A stretch of 27,305 nt of DNA, from NCBI GenBank assembly GCA_023381035.1, contig JAMCTK010000044.1, positions 1-27,305 on the forward strand. The letters run 5' to 3'. A program made the position numbers and the translations under genes. This DNA comes from Patescibacteria group bacterium. GTDB lineage: Bacteria; Patescibacteria; Microgenomatia; Levybacterales; UBA12049. Numbering within the stretch: the stretch's first letter is position 1; each line of letters starts with the position of its first letter. Positions 14,067 through 21,416 of the stretch are shown here, one piece after another. The notes beneath the pieces are model-generated. The model saw only the letters and a list, made by a program, of their open reading frames with translations, was not told where the DNA came from and made no database searches.

Positions 14067-14999
14067 ATGTTTATGAAAAAAATAACAAATAAGAAAGTAT
14101 TAAATAAAATTGATAAGCCGTTAGTTTCGGTTGTAATTCCTGTATATAACGAATATCATTTTTTAAGATGTTCTTTAAACAGTGTTGTCAATCAAACATA
14201 TAGTAACTACGAAGTAGTATTAGTAGATGACTGCTCAAGTGACGGTTCATGCGATATTCTTAAGGAGTATGAACAAAGGTATTCAAATATTAGAGTATAT
14301 CGCAACAAAAGCAATAAAGGAGTTTCTGAAACTGCCAAAAAAGCAATCATGCATTCCAAGGGAGACTTTATTGCCCGAATGGACGCAGATGACATTATGT
14401 CTCCAATTAGACTGGAAAAACAGGTTGAGTACCTTTTACAACATAAAAAAACTGTTGCTCTCGGAGGACAAGTTCTTATGATAGATGAAGAAAACAGAGT
14501 AACAGGTAAAAAATTCTTTCCCCTTAAACATGAAGATATATATAAATTCATATCCAGGTTTATTCCTATCCAACAAGCAACCCTAATGATTGCCAGAAAC
14601 AGACTTCCAGAGGACTTTAAATATTATGTTGATGGTATGAATACGGCAGAAGAAGTAGAGCTTTTCTTTAAGCTTTTTCAACATGGAAAAGTAGAGAATT
14701 TAAAAGATGTACTGCTTTTTTACAGACTTCATTCAAACAATACATCTTTGCTTGATGTTAAAAAAACATTTCTCTATACTCTGCTTGCCAGAATAAAAGC
14801 TGTTTTAAAATACAATTACAAACCACCATTTTCAGGAATAATTATTACCTTTATTCAGGCAATTGCCATAATGCTTTTACCAAGAAAGCTTACCCTCACA
14901 ACATATAAAGCTCTAAGGAGAGGATCTCTAAAAAAGCTCATTTCCATTGAAGAGGAATACAAGATCCCAACTTCCCTTTTACATAATTGCCTTAGATAA
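14067..14999 (+). CDS. GT2 family glycosyltransferase
   Basis: 310 aa, GT-A fold. The opening VSVVIPVYNEYHFL (about 20-33) is the nucleotide-sugar-binding start of family 2; VDDCSSDGS (53-61) follows, and ARMDADDIMSP carries the metal-binding DxD (D106, D108, D109). The donor is likely a UDP- or GDP-sugar, used at the cytoplasmic face to build a lipid-linked or wall glycan. A C-terminal hydrophobic segment (about 262-275) may touch the membrane. ATG 14067 and ATG 14073 are both possible; GAGAG lies just upstream. It is the first gene of a plus-strand cluster and lies directly downstream of the structured segment 13909-14052. Confidence 0.9.
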   Translation: MFMKKITNKKVLNKIDKPLVSVVIPVYNEYHFLRCSLNSVVNQTYSNYEVVLVDDCSSDGSCDILKEYEQRYSNIRVYRNKSNKGVSETAKKAIMHSKGDFIARMDADDIMSPIRLEKQVEYLLQHKKTVALGGQVLMIDEENRVTGKKFFPLKHEDIYKFISRFIPIQQATLMIARNRLPEDFKYYVDGMNTAEEVELFFKLFQHGKVENLKDVLLFYRLHSNNTSLLDVKKTFLYTLLARIKAVLKYNYKPPFSGIIITFIQAIAIMLLPRKLTLTTYKALRRGSLKKLISIEEEYKIPTSLLHNCLR

Positions 15000-15043
15000 A
15001 TAAATATCTATACATTATGAATATGGTTTGCGATTGATTAAAT

Positions 15044-18000
15044 ATGAATTTTAAAAAAAACTTTTTCCTAACCATATCCAAAGTTACTAAACTTCCTAGA
15101 AATCATTATCCGATTCTGGGAATTTTTTTAATCTGGTTACTCATAGTTATTGCAAACTTTAAACCATCTACTTTTTTAACAGGCGGGGATAACTTGCATC
15201 CGGAATTTAACTTAATCTTAAATATAAAACGCTCGATATTTGCTGTTTGGCAAGAATATCAAGGAGTAGGACTTTTGGGTGGAATGGGCCATGCCTCAGA
15301 CTTAGTAAGACAACTTTTTCTTTATCCTTTTTCCCTAGTTATGCCTACTTCCTTATTGCGCTTTTCCTACACTATGCTGACGCTACTGCTTGGTGCTATT
15401 GGAAGCTATTATTTCATCTTAAAAATTACAGCCAAAGGTATAGCTGATGATAGAAAAAAAATTGTCTCCCTTGTTGGTTCAGTTTTCTACTTACTTAATC
15501 TAGCAACTCTTCAACAATATTACACACCTTATGAAGTTTTTACAGCTCATTTCGCCGCTCTACCCTGGCTTCTATTAACATCATTTAACTTTTTAAAAAT
15601 GTCCAACTTTAGGAATTCTTTTTTTCTTGCTTTGGTTTTACTCCTAGCAACTCCTGCTTCTTATGTTCCGACTCTTTTTGTTGTTTATTTAATGGCAACC
15701 TCTCTTGCTTGGTTAATCTTATTTCTATTCAAAGAGTCATCTTTTAAGAACTATTTGAAATATGTTGGTATTGTTTTTGCAATAAATGCTTTTTGGCTTT
15801 TACCTTTTATTTACTTTACTGTTTTCAATTCTCAAACTGTTGTTGGCTCAAAGATAAATCAAATGGCTTCTCCAACGATATTTCTTAAAAACAAAGAGGT
15901 TGGAAGTATTTTTGACGCTATGCTCCTTAAAGGTTTTTGGTTTAATAATGTCGAACCTGATATGACCGGGAAATTCATCTATATGCTTGGCTCTTGGCGG
16001 AACCATCTTGGCAATTTGGGGATCAAAATAATTGGGTATTTTTTATTCTCTATATCTGCTTTTGGATTATTAAAATCATTAATTAAACGCACACCTATAA
16101 AACTTTCTCTTGCCGGAATTTTTATTTTTTCCTTTGCAATGATCGCTGTTGCAACTCCTCCGTTTTCCTGGCTTAGTTATGTCTTAAGAAACTACATTCC
16201 TTTATTTTCCGAGGTGTTTAGATTTCCTTTTACAAAATTTTCCGTTCTCGCTGCTCTTTCCTACTCTGTATTTCTAACAATCGGGATTGATGAGATTTTA
16301 AATTACCTTAAGAGGTTTTCTTTAAAAGCAACTTCAGTCTTTGCAATTCTGATTATTAGTTTAATTGTTATCTTCAATCTTCCTACCTTTAAAGGAAGCT
16401 TGTTTTACTACAAGGAACAAATTAAAATTCCCCAAGACTACTTTGACCTTTTTGATTATTTGAAAACCCAAGATAAAGATACAAGAATTGCGGATTTTCC
16501 TCAATTTCAAAACTGGGAATGGAGTTTTTACAAGTGGGGCTATTCAGGATCCGGTTTTACCTGGTACGGAATCGAACAACCAATCCTGGCTCGATCTACT
16601 GACACCTGGTCTTTTCGAAACGAGAATTATTATTGGGAAATCACCAATGCTCTCTACTCCAATGATCCTATTCAATTTGATAAACTGTTGAATAAATATC
16701 AAATTAATTGGCTTTGGATCGACAAAAGTGTTGACAATCCAAATTCTATTGAGAGACTCTTTATTCCTCAAACAGAAGATCTTTTTTCTAAAACACCTAG
16801 CCTTAAAAAGGTTAAAACTTTTGGCAATATCTCTCTTTACAAAGTAAGTCTTAAGGATAAAGTCCAAAACTTTGTCTTTACAAAAGAAAACTTACCTGAT
16901 GTAAACTCGTATAAATGGGCTGAATATGATAAAGCCTATATGGATCTTGGCAATTATTACTCCGGTAATAACAAGGCCTATTTTTATCCTTTCCGCTCTT
17001 CTCTTTTTACCAGAAAAAGCGATAAGGAATTAGAATTTAGCTTAAATGAAACTGCTGACTATCTGGAATTTAAGGCACCACTTAAACAAAATGATTCTTC
17101 TTCTTTTATTAGAATACCTAACTTTGTTTCCGGAAATTCTAATTTGCCTATTCAAATCATCGCCGACAGTGCGGGAGACAAAGTCAGCTTCAGTGTCAAA
17201 GCTGAGCCTCCGACAATCCTAACAGAAGAGAATAGCAAGACTAAGAAAATCTGGGAAAATAATATTAAGTACAAGCTTTTCGAAGCACAGAAAGCACAGG
17301 TTCTGGGAGGAAATATAAACATTAATGGTGCAACCAATATTAAAATTGAGAAACTAAAAAATGGAGAAACAGTTTTAGGGTCTGCTTCTCTATCTTTAAA
17401 TCAGAAAAACATTTCTGCTTTAACGACAAAAGAGGGTCTACTTCTTTCCTCAAATAATATTGATCCAAATTTAATAAAATTCTGGTTTCCTCAAGATGAA
17501 TCTGTGATATCTTTGCCAAAAGTTGAAGCAAAAACAAACATCTTGATAAGAATCCCCAAAGTTTTAGATAAATATCATGGCTATTCCCTATCTGCTGCCG
17601 ACTACAAAAAATCAGTTAAAAACTGCGATAACTTTAGAAACGAAAAATTTACATCTTCAATAACTAAAATCTGGAACAAGAGTCTTTTAAGACTCGAGTC
17701 AGTAAATGCAACTGCTTGTTTAAGCATTAACCTACCCACACTTGACTCTTCCCAAAGCTATTTATTCTTAGTTGAGAATAAAAATATTTCAGGCAGATCT
17801 CTTTCGACCTGGATTTTAAACAATAGCTCAAAGTTTACCCCAATTGAAACCTATCTCCCACAGAAGAATAAATTAAATAAAACTGTTTTTGTCCTAACTC
17901 CTCTAAAAGATAATGGTAATTCTTATTCTCTTCACTTTGATAATGGATCAATTGCCGGAAATAAAACAATTAATGAAATTGGAAATATTTATATCTACCC

Positions 18001-18445
18001 TATTCCCTATTCTTTTCTAAACTCAATAAGAGTTGGCCAACAAAAAGCTAAAACAGCAGATGGACCCAAAACAATAGTCAATCATCCTAATCCCAGCCTT
18101 TATGTTGTTAATACTGATAAAGCACCAAGAGATTACACTTTGATTCTTTCTCAAGGTTATGATTCAGGTTGGGCTGCCTACCAAACTCAGAAATCAGAAT
18201 TCAACGTAGTTAATTGGTTAAATAGCGTATTTCCTTTTGTTCTTGGAAAGAAAGTTAATAACCATGTTTTAGTAAATAATTGGGAAAACGGCTGGCAAAT
18301 AAAATCAGCTGTAATTAACAACCAGTATGTTATTATTTATTTACCCCAATATCTTGAATATCTAGGCTTAGTCTTAGCGCCTATTAGTGTTCTCTATCTA
18401 GGTGTTAAAGCATGGAAAAAAAGGAATAAATATGCAGAAAAATAA
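15044..18445 (+). CDS. Giant GT-C type membrane glycosyltransferase with extracellular domain
   Basis: 1133 aa. The N-terminal ~450 residues contain about a dozen transmembrane helices, with the acidic first loop TGGDNLHPEFN expected of GT-C enzymes. A long extracytoplasmic region (about 460-1085) carries beta-rich segments. The C-terminal part has LILSQGYDSGWAAYQ and a W-rich stretch resembling the end of YfhO-like or AftD-like proteins, followed by a final helix and a basic tail (AWKKRNKYAEK). It would use a polyprenyl-phosphate sugar to extend or decorate a surface polysaccharide. The exact specificity cannot be read. It is 44 bp after GT2 and overlaps the deacetylase gene by 14 bp, so operon membership is likely. 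Confidence 0.85.
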   Translation: MNFKKNFFLTISKVTKLPRNHYPILGIFLIWLLIVIANFKPSTFLTGGDNLHPEFNLILNIKRSIFAVWQEYQGVGLLGGMGHASDLVRQLFLYPFSLVMPTSLLRFSYTMLTLLLGAIGSYYFILKITAKGIADDRKKIVSLVGSVFYLLNLATLQQYYTPYEVFTAHFAALPWLLLTSFNFLKMSNFRNSFFLALVLLLATPASYVPTLFVVYLMATSLAWLILFLFKESSFKNYLKYVGIVFAINAFWLLPFIYFTVFNSQTVVGSKINQMASPTIFLKNKEVGSIFDAMLLKGFWFNNVEPDMTGKFIYMLGSWRNHLGNLGIKIIGYFLFSISAFGLLKSLIKRTPIKLSLAGIFIFSFAMIAVATPPFSWLSYVLRNYIPLFSEVFRFPFTKFSVLAALSYSVFLTIGIDEILNYLKRFSLKATSVFAILIISLIVIFNLPTFKGSLFYYKEQIKIPQDYFDLFDYLKTQDKDTRIADFPQFQNWEWSFYKWGYSGSGFTWYGIEQPILARSTDTWSFRNENYYWEITNALYSNDPIQFDKLLNKYQINWLWIDKSVDNPNSIERLFIPQTEDLFSKTPSLKKVKTFGNISLYKVSLKDKVQNFVFTKENLPDVNSYKWAEYDKAYMDLGNYYSGNNKAYFYPFRSSLFTRKSDKELEFSLNETADYLEFKAPLKQNDSSSFIRIPNFVSGNSNLPIQIIADSAGDKVSFSVKAEPPTILTEENSKTKKIWENNIKYKLFEAQKAQVLGGNININGATNIKIEKLKNGETVLGSASLSLNQKNISALTTKEGLLLSSNNIDPNLIKFWFPQDESVISLPKVEAKTNILIRIPKVLDKYHGYSLSAADYKKSVKNCDNFRNEKFTSSITKIWNKSLLRLESVNATACLSINLPTLDSSQSYLFLVENKNISGRSLSTWILNNSSKFTPIETYLPQKNKLNKTVFVLTPLKDNGNSYSLHFDNGSIAGNKTINEIGNIYIYPIPYSFLNSIRVGQQKAKTADGPKTIVNHPNPSLYVVNTDKAPRDYTLILSQGYDSGWAAYQTQKSEFNVVNWLNSVFPFVLGKKVNNHVLVNNWENGWQIKSAVINNQYVIIYLPQYLEYLGLVLAPISVLYLGVKAWKKRNKYAEK

Positions 18446-19013
18446 AAAAGTTTATTTAACATTTGATGACGGTCCACACAAGGTTTATACCTCTCAAGTG
18501 CTTGATATCTTAAAACAGGAAAAAATTAAAGCCACATTCTTTGTGCTTGGTGAAGAAGCACTTAAATATCCAAATTTGGTAAAAAGAATCGCTAGAGAGG
18601 GTCATACTATCGGAAACCACGGCTATGACCACTCATATATCAAAACCGTTTTGGGGCTTCCAGGAGAATTTAGCAAAACCGGCAAGATTTTGGAAAACAT
18701 TTTGGGTTTCCAACCTAAGCTCTATCGAGTTCCATTTGGCTATCTTAATCCAGTTCTTTGGCTATATTTAAGTCTCAAAGGAATGAAACATGTTCGTTGG
18801 AATCTGGTACCTAGGGATTGGGAAATTACAGATAAAAACCAAATAATTGAAAGCGTAATAGGAAAGACTAAAAACAATACAATAGTTTTGCTTCATGACG
18901 GTGCAAAAGGCACGGAAATTATTGACAGAGAGCACACAATAAGCGCTTTACTCCCCATTATTAAAACTTTAAAAAGTAAAAATTACACTTTTTTGCCGCT
19001 TAAGGCAAACTAG
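18432..19013 (+). CDS. NodB-type polysaccharide deacetylase without signal peptide
   Basis: 193 aa. The start ATG 18432 has AAGGA 6 nt upstream, inside the end of the previous gene; this removes ten extra N-terminal codons. The NodB motifs are complete: TFDDGP (D12 catalytic base, D13 metal), HGYDH (H63, H67 metal), RVPFG and LLHDG with the catalytic His. Members remove N- or O-acetyl groups from chitin-like, peptidoglycan or capsule sugars. The protein begins directly at the catalytic domain and has no signal peptide or membrane helix, which is unusual because most relatives act outside the cell. It may act on a lipid-linked precursor in the cytoplasm. Confidence 0.9.
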   Translation: MQKNKKVYLTFDDGPHKVYTSQVLDILKQEKIKATFFVLGEEALKYPNLVKRIAREGHTIGNHGYDHSYIKTVLGLPGEFSKTGKILENILGFQPKLYRVPFGYLNPVLWLYLSLKGMKHVRWNLVPRDWEITDKNQIIESVIGKTKNNTIVLLHDGAKGTEIIDREHTISALLPIIKTLKSKNYTFLPLKAN

Positions 19014-19018
19014 GTAAT

Positions 19019-19047
19019 TTGACTAAATATGCTCTTTTTGTTAAAAT
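19019..19047 (+). promoter_or_regulatory. Promoter of the second GT2 gene
   Basis: TTGACT (19019-19024, 5 of 6) and TAAAAT (19042-19047, 5 of 6) with a 17-bp spacer. The ATG is 59 nt after the -10, so unlike most promoters here this one gives a real leader (about 50 nt), although no ribosome binding site is visible. Confidence 0.6.
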
Positions 19048-19106
19048 ATCGTAATGTTAATCTGCCCACAGTAAGGCCTGTCCTAATCTTTTTCTAGCCT
19101 CAAATT

Positions 19107-19874
19107 ATGAGTAACACTAAACCATTAGTCTCTATTCTTTTGCCTGTCCACAATGATCAGAGCCATCTCCCTTCCTGTCTGGAAAGCTTGCTAAAACAAA
19201 CTTATAAAAATATCGAAATAATCGCAATCGATGACAAATCATCTGATAAATCAGTTAGGGTCCTAAATTCATGTAAAAAAACCTGTAAAAAGCTCAGAGT
19301 TTATAAAAACATCAAACGCTATGGTATTTCTATGACTCTAAATAGAGCTGTAAGAAGAGCAAAAGGTCAATTTATTACCATCATGGAAGCAGAAGACATC
19401 TATTCACCTAGAAAAATAGCTAAGCAGGTACGATTCTTGCTGGAAAATCCGCAATTTGCCGCTATTGGAACCCAATGCTATTTTATAAACAACTCCAATA
19501 AGAAAATCGGCAAGAGTGACTTCCCCCAAGCTAATAAAAATGTCTATTCTTCCCCTCTTCACGGAATCAACCTCCAATTTGAATCTATCCTAATTAATCG
19601 CAATAAACTTCCAAAAGACATCATCAAGTTTAAGTCCGATGCCTACCCATTTCTTTACAACGACATTTTTATGAAGATACTTCCCTACGGAAAATTTGCC
19701 AACCTCAATGAGTTTCTCCACTACCATAGACGACATCCCGATACCTATCTTTTGGATCTAAAAGCAAATATCGGCTCACTAATTAAGCTTTGGGTAAAAT
19801 CAATTGCCTCTTATGACTACAGCCCCACACTTAGATCTTTTTTTGCTCCAATAATCCGATCAACCAATCTCTAG
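19107..19874 (+). CDS. GT2-like glycosyltransferase with altered DxD motif
   Basis: 255 aa, clearly related to the GT2 gene at 14067: LVSILLPVHNDQSHLPS, the AIDDKSSDKS acidic motif (40-49), and the same order of later motifs. Where the relative has MDADD, this protein has MEAED (E94, E96, D97), so both usual metal-binding aspartates of DxD are glutamates. The rest, including the RKIAKQVRFLLENP helix and a YHRRHPDT C-terminal motif, looks conserved, so it is not an obvious pseudogene. It may use another metal geometry, be slower, or be a non-catalytic partner. It has its own promoter 60 bp upstream and ends the glycan cluster. Confidence 0.85.
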   Translation: MSNTKPLVSILLPVHNDQSHLPSCLESLLKQTYKNIEIIAIDDKSSDKSVRVLNSCKKTCKKLRVYKNIKRYGISMTLNRAVRRAKGQFITIMEAEDIYSPRKIAKQVRFLLENPQFAAIGTQCYFINNSNKKIGKSDFPQANKNVYSSPLHGINLQFESILINRNKLPKDIIKFKSDAYPFLYNDIFMKILPYGKFANLNEFLHYHRRHPDTYLLDLKANIGSLIKLWVKSIASYDYSPTLRSFFAPIIRSTNL

Positions 19875-19935
19875 CCAACTACGTAAATCTCCTAGATCTT
19901 ATATCGTTTTTTTAGGTAATTTGCTGCAAAAAAAC

Positions 19936-19955
19936 TTATCCAATAGTTATCCACA
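19936..19955 (+). promoter_or_regulatory. DnaA-box-like pair
   Basis: TTATCCACA (19947-19955) is a perfect DnaA box. TTATCCAAT (19936-19944) matches 7 of 9, 11 bp upstream in the same orientation. A very AT-rich run follows (19956-19977). Two boxes may serve DnaA regulation or titration; this is not enough for an origin. Confidence 0.4.
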
Positions 19956-20052
19956 ATTATATTTATAATTAAAATTAGGCTGATATAACGAGCTAATCAA
20001 AGAGGTCTTAACTATAAGACATGTACTTTTTAGGCCTTTTTTTGCTATAGGC

Positions 20053-20082
20053 TTGACAACACTTGACAGACTATGCTATTAT
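20053..20082 (+). promoter_or_regulatory. Promoter of the 48-aa gene, probably leaderless
   Basis: TTGACA (20053-20058) and TATTAT (20077-20082, 5 of 6) with an 18-bp spacer; a second TTGACA (20063-20068) sits between. ATG 20093 is 10 nt after the -10. An earlier in-frame ATG (20081) lies inside the -10 box and would not be transcribed. Confidence 0.6.
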
Positions 20083-20092
20083 GCAGAAAAGT

Positions 20093-20239
20093 ATGAAATT
20101 TAACTTTTTCAAATTAAATAAAAGAGAGGCAAGAAAGACAATTGCCGACTACAAACAGGAGATTTTACTTAAACAGGGACGTGACCAGTTTAAAAAACTG
20201 GTGGAAAAAGGGCTGGGAATACCAGTAGCATTACTGTAA
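20093..20239 (+). CDS. 48-aa basic protein, conserved-looking, unknown function
   Basis: MKFNFFKLNKREARK then a charged amphipathic helix (TIADYKQEILLKQGRDQFKK in its core) and the ending KLVEKGLGIPVALL. The basic, helical N-terminus and hydrophobic GLGIPVALL end look like a genuine small protein rather than chance, and I have the impression of similar short proteins in other CPR genomes; that is memory, not a search. No transmembrane segment. The start follows the promoter rule seen elsewhere in the window. It stands alone between the glycan cluster and a minus-strand operon. Confidence 0.6.
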   Translation: MKFNFFKLNKREARKTIADYKQEILLKQGRDQFKKLVEKGLGIPVALL

Positions 20240-20244
20240 ATTGA

Positions 20245-20361
20245 CAATAAAAAAAAGAGCATCGCTTTCGTTACGCTAATAGATAATTTCGAGTACGATA
20301 AGCAATGCTCTTGGAAAAAGGGCATATAGTTCCTTAGGCAGGAAATAAACTAAATGCCTGA
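20245..20361 (-). ncRNA. Candidate small RNA with promoter and intrinsic terminator
   Basis: On the minus strand a TTGACA box (20390-20395) and a weak -10 near 20366-20373 would start a transcript near 20360. It would contain hairpin 1, GGCAT/ATGCC (20358-20354 with 20325-20321) with inner TAG/CTA and TTCCT/AGGAA stems, and end in a strong terminator (20312-20255) followed by eight T. Length is about 115 nt. No ORF of note lies within it. I do not recognise a known family. Confidence 0.45.
20249..20312 (-). terminator. Strong intrinsic terminator (minus strand)
   Basis: AAGAGCATTGCTT (20312-20300) pairs with AAGCGATGCTCTT (20267-20255) with one mismatch, extended by TCGT/ACGA after a one-base bulge, about 16 bp, then a T-tract encoded by A8 at 20249-20256. 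It may end the small RNA or read-through from the PIN-TRAM operon. Confidence 0.7.
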
Positions 20362-20367
20362 TGAATA

Positions 20368-20395
20368 AATATCAAATGCTGTAGAGTTTTGTCAA
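20368..20395 (-). promoter_or_regulatory. Putative promoter of the minus-strand small RNA
   Basis: A perfect TTGACA (20390-20395) followed after 16 bp by GATATT (20368-20373, 4 of 6). The -10 is the weak point. Confidence 0.4.
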
Positions 20396-20500
20396 GAAAA
20401 ATTGATGAAGCTAAAAATGTCATTTTTTATTGATATTGTTTGATATTTTATGAAATTTTTTTTGCTCTTTTTAGGCAAAGAATTTATTTTTAATTAAAAC

Positions 20501-20606
20501 GAGGTAAGAAAAAGGTTTGTTTAAACGCTTAGACGAGGTAAGAGAGTTGGGCAGGCTCCCTTACCTCTTTTAAACACTTAAGGAAAATCTATTCTTACCT
20601 CTTTTT
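20501..20606 (+). terminator. Four-copy GAGGTAAG motif forming nested or alternative terminator hairpins
   Basis: GAGGTAAG occurs at 20501-20508 and 20535-20542 and its complement CTTACCTC at 20560-20567 (then TTTT) and 20594-20601 (then TTTTT). The inner pair forms an 8-bp stem with a 17-nt loop; the outer pair extends to 10 bp (20501-20510 with 20592-20601). Any forward arm can pair with any reverse arm, so mutually exclusive hairpins are possible. Both reverse arms are followed by T-runs on the plus strand. No plus-strand gene precedes it directly other than the 48-aa gene, about 260 bp upstream. Confidence 0.55.
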
Positions 20607-20627
20607 AGTTTTGAGCAAAAATTCCTT

Positions 20628-21389
20628 CTAGAAGATCTTCTTGGCAAAGAGTATTCTGCCTGCAGTAGTTTGAATTACCCGAGAAACAACAACGTCCACA
20701 GTTTTGGCTACATCCATAGATGAATTTTCTACAACTACCATTGTTCCATCATCAAAATACCCTACTCCCTGTGTTGTATCTTTTCCAATATGCTGAATCT
20801 TAATCGAAAATGATTCTCCAGGAATTGCAGTAATCTTTAAGAGATTAGCCAACGTATTTACATTTATTGCAGTAACCCCATTTATATTTGCCTTTTTCTC
20901 CAAGTTGTAATCACAGGTGATAATTTTCCCCTTCATTGCCTTACATCCCCGAATTAATTTCTCGTCTACCTCTTTGTATTTCCCGAGCTTAAGATTTTCT
21001 TCCTGGGTTTCAGACATAACTTCTACTCTGAAGCCTTTTGTTTTTTTCAGTTTTTCCAAAAATTCCAGTCCCCTTCTTCCTCTTTCTTTTTTTACCGTAT
21101 CGCTGGAATCGGCAATATGCTTAAGCTCAGACAAGATGCTTTCTAAAACAATAAATGGCCCGTCAAAAACTTTTAAGTTAAAAACTGCAAAGATACGTCC
21201 GTCAATTATTGCCGAGGTATCCAGGAAAACCGGATGCTTACCGTTACCGTTTTTTCTTTTTGGTTTATTGGATTTTTTCCCGGGGTGTGGCAACCTTTTA
21301 GCAACCTCCTCAGCGATCTGAGCAATAACTCCCGGAGAAAACACTGAGTGTTTTTCCTGTTTTTTTCCTACTCCCTTTGTCTTTGCCAT
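20628..21389 (-). CDS. PIN-TRAM domain protein (YacL/PilT-like nuclease)
   Basis: 253 aa. After a Lys-rich N-terminus comes a PIN nuclease domain (about 52-190) opening with PVFLDTSAIIDGRI (D57, D63), an acidic ...SILSELKHIAD segment, and ...KGKIITCDYNLEKKA with further metal-binding acids. The C-terminal TRAM domain (about 193-253: GESFSIKIQHIGKD, GVGYFDDGTMVVVE) binds RNA. Bacillus YacL has the same domains plus N-terminal membrane helices; these are missing here, so this version should be soluble. It follows radA by 27 bp, as in Firmicutes where yacL lies near radA. Probable role: RNA processing or decay. Confidence 0.9.
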   Translation of the reverse strand: MAKTKGVGKKQEKHSVFSPGVIAQIAEEVAKRLPHPGKKSNKPKRKNGNGKHPVFLDTSAIIDGRIFAVFNLKVFDGPFIVLESILSELKHIADSSDTVKKERGRRGLEFLEKLKKTKGFRVEVMSETQEENLKLGKYKEVDEKLIRGCKAMKGKIITCDYNLEKKANINGVTAINVNTLANLLKITAIPGESFSIKIQHIGKDTTQGVGYFDDGTMVVVENSSMDVAKTVDVVVSRVIQTTAGRILFAKKIF

Positions 21390-21416
21390 AGTCTAATATT
21401 AAAACTTGTCCTAGAC

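Noticed and set aside
13744..14092. Two overlapping plus-strand ORFs of 95 and 92 codons
   Set aside because: They lie in different frames across the strongly folded segment, have no ribosome binding site and match no family. The base pairing explains the sequence better.
19936..19977. Replication origin
   Set aside because: Only two DnaA boxes and no dnaA, dnaN or gidA neighbours; kept only as a DnaA-box observation.
20501..20606. CRISPR array from repeated GAGGTAAG
   Set aside because: The repeat is 8 bp, in both orientations, with unequal short gaps and no cas genes.
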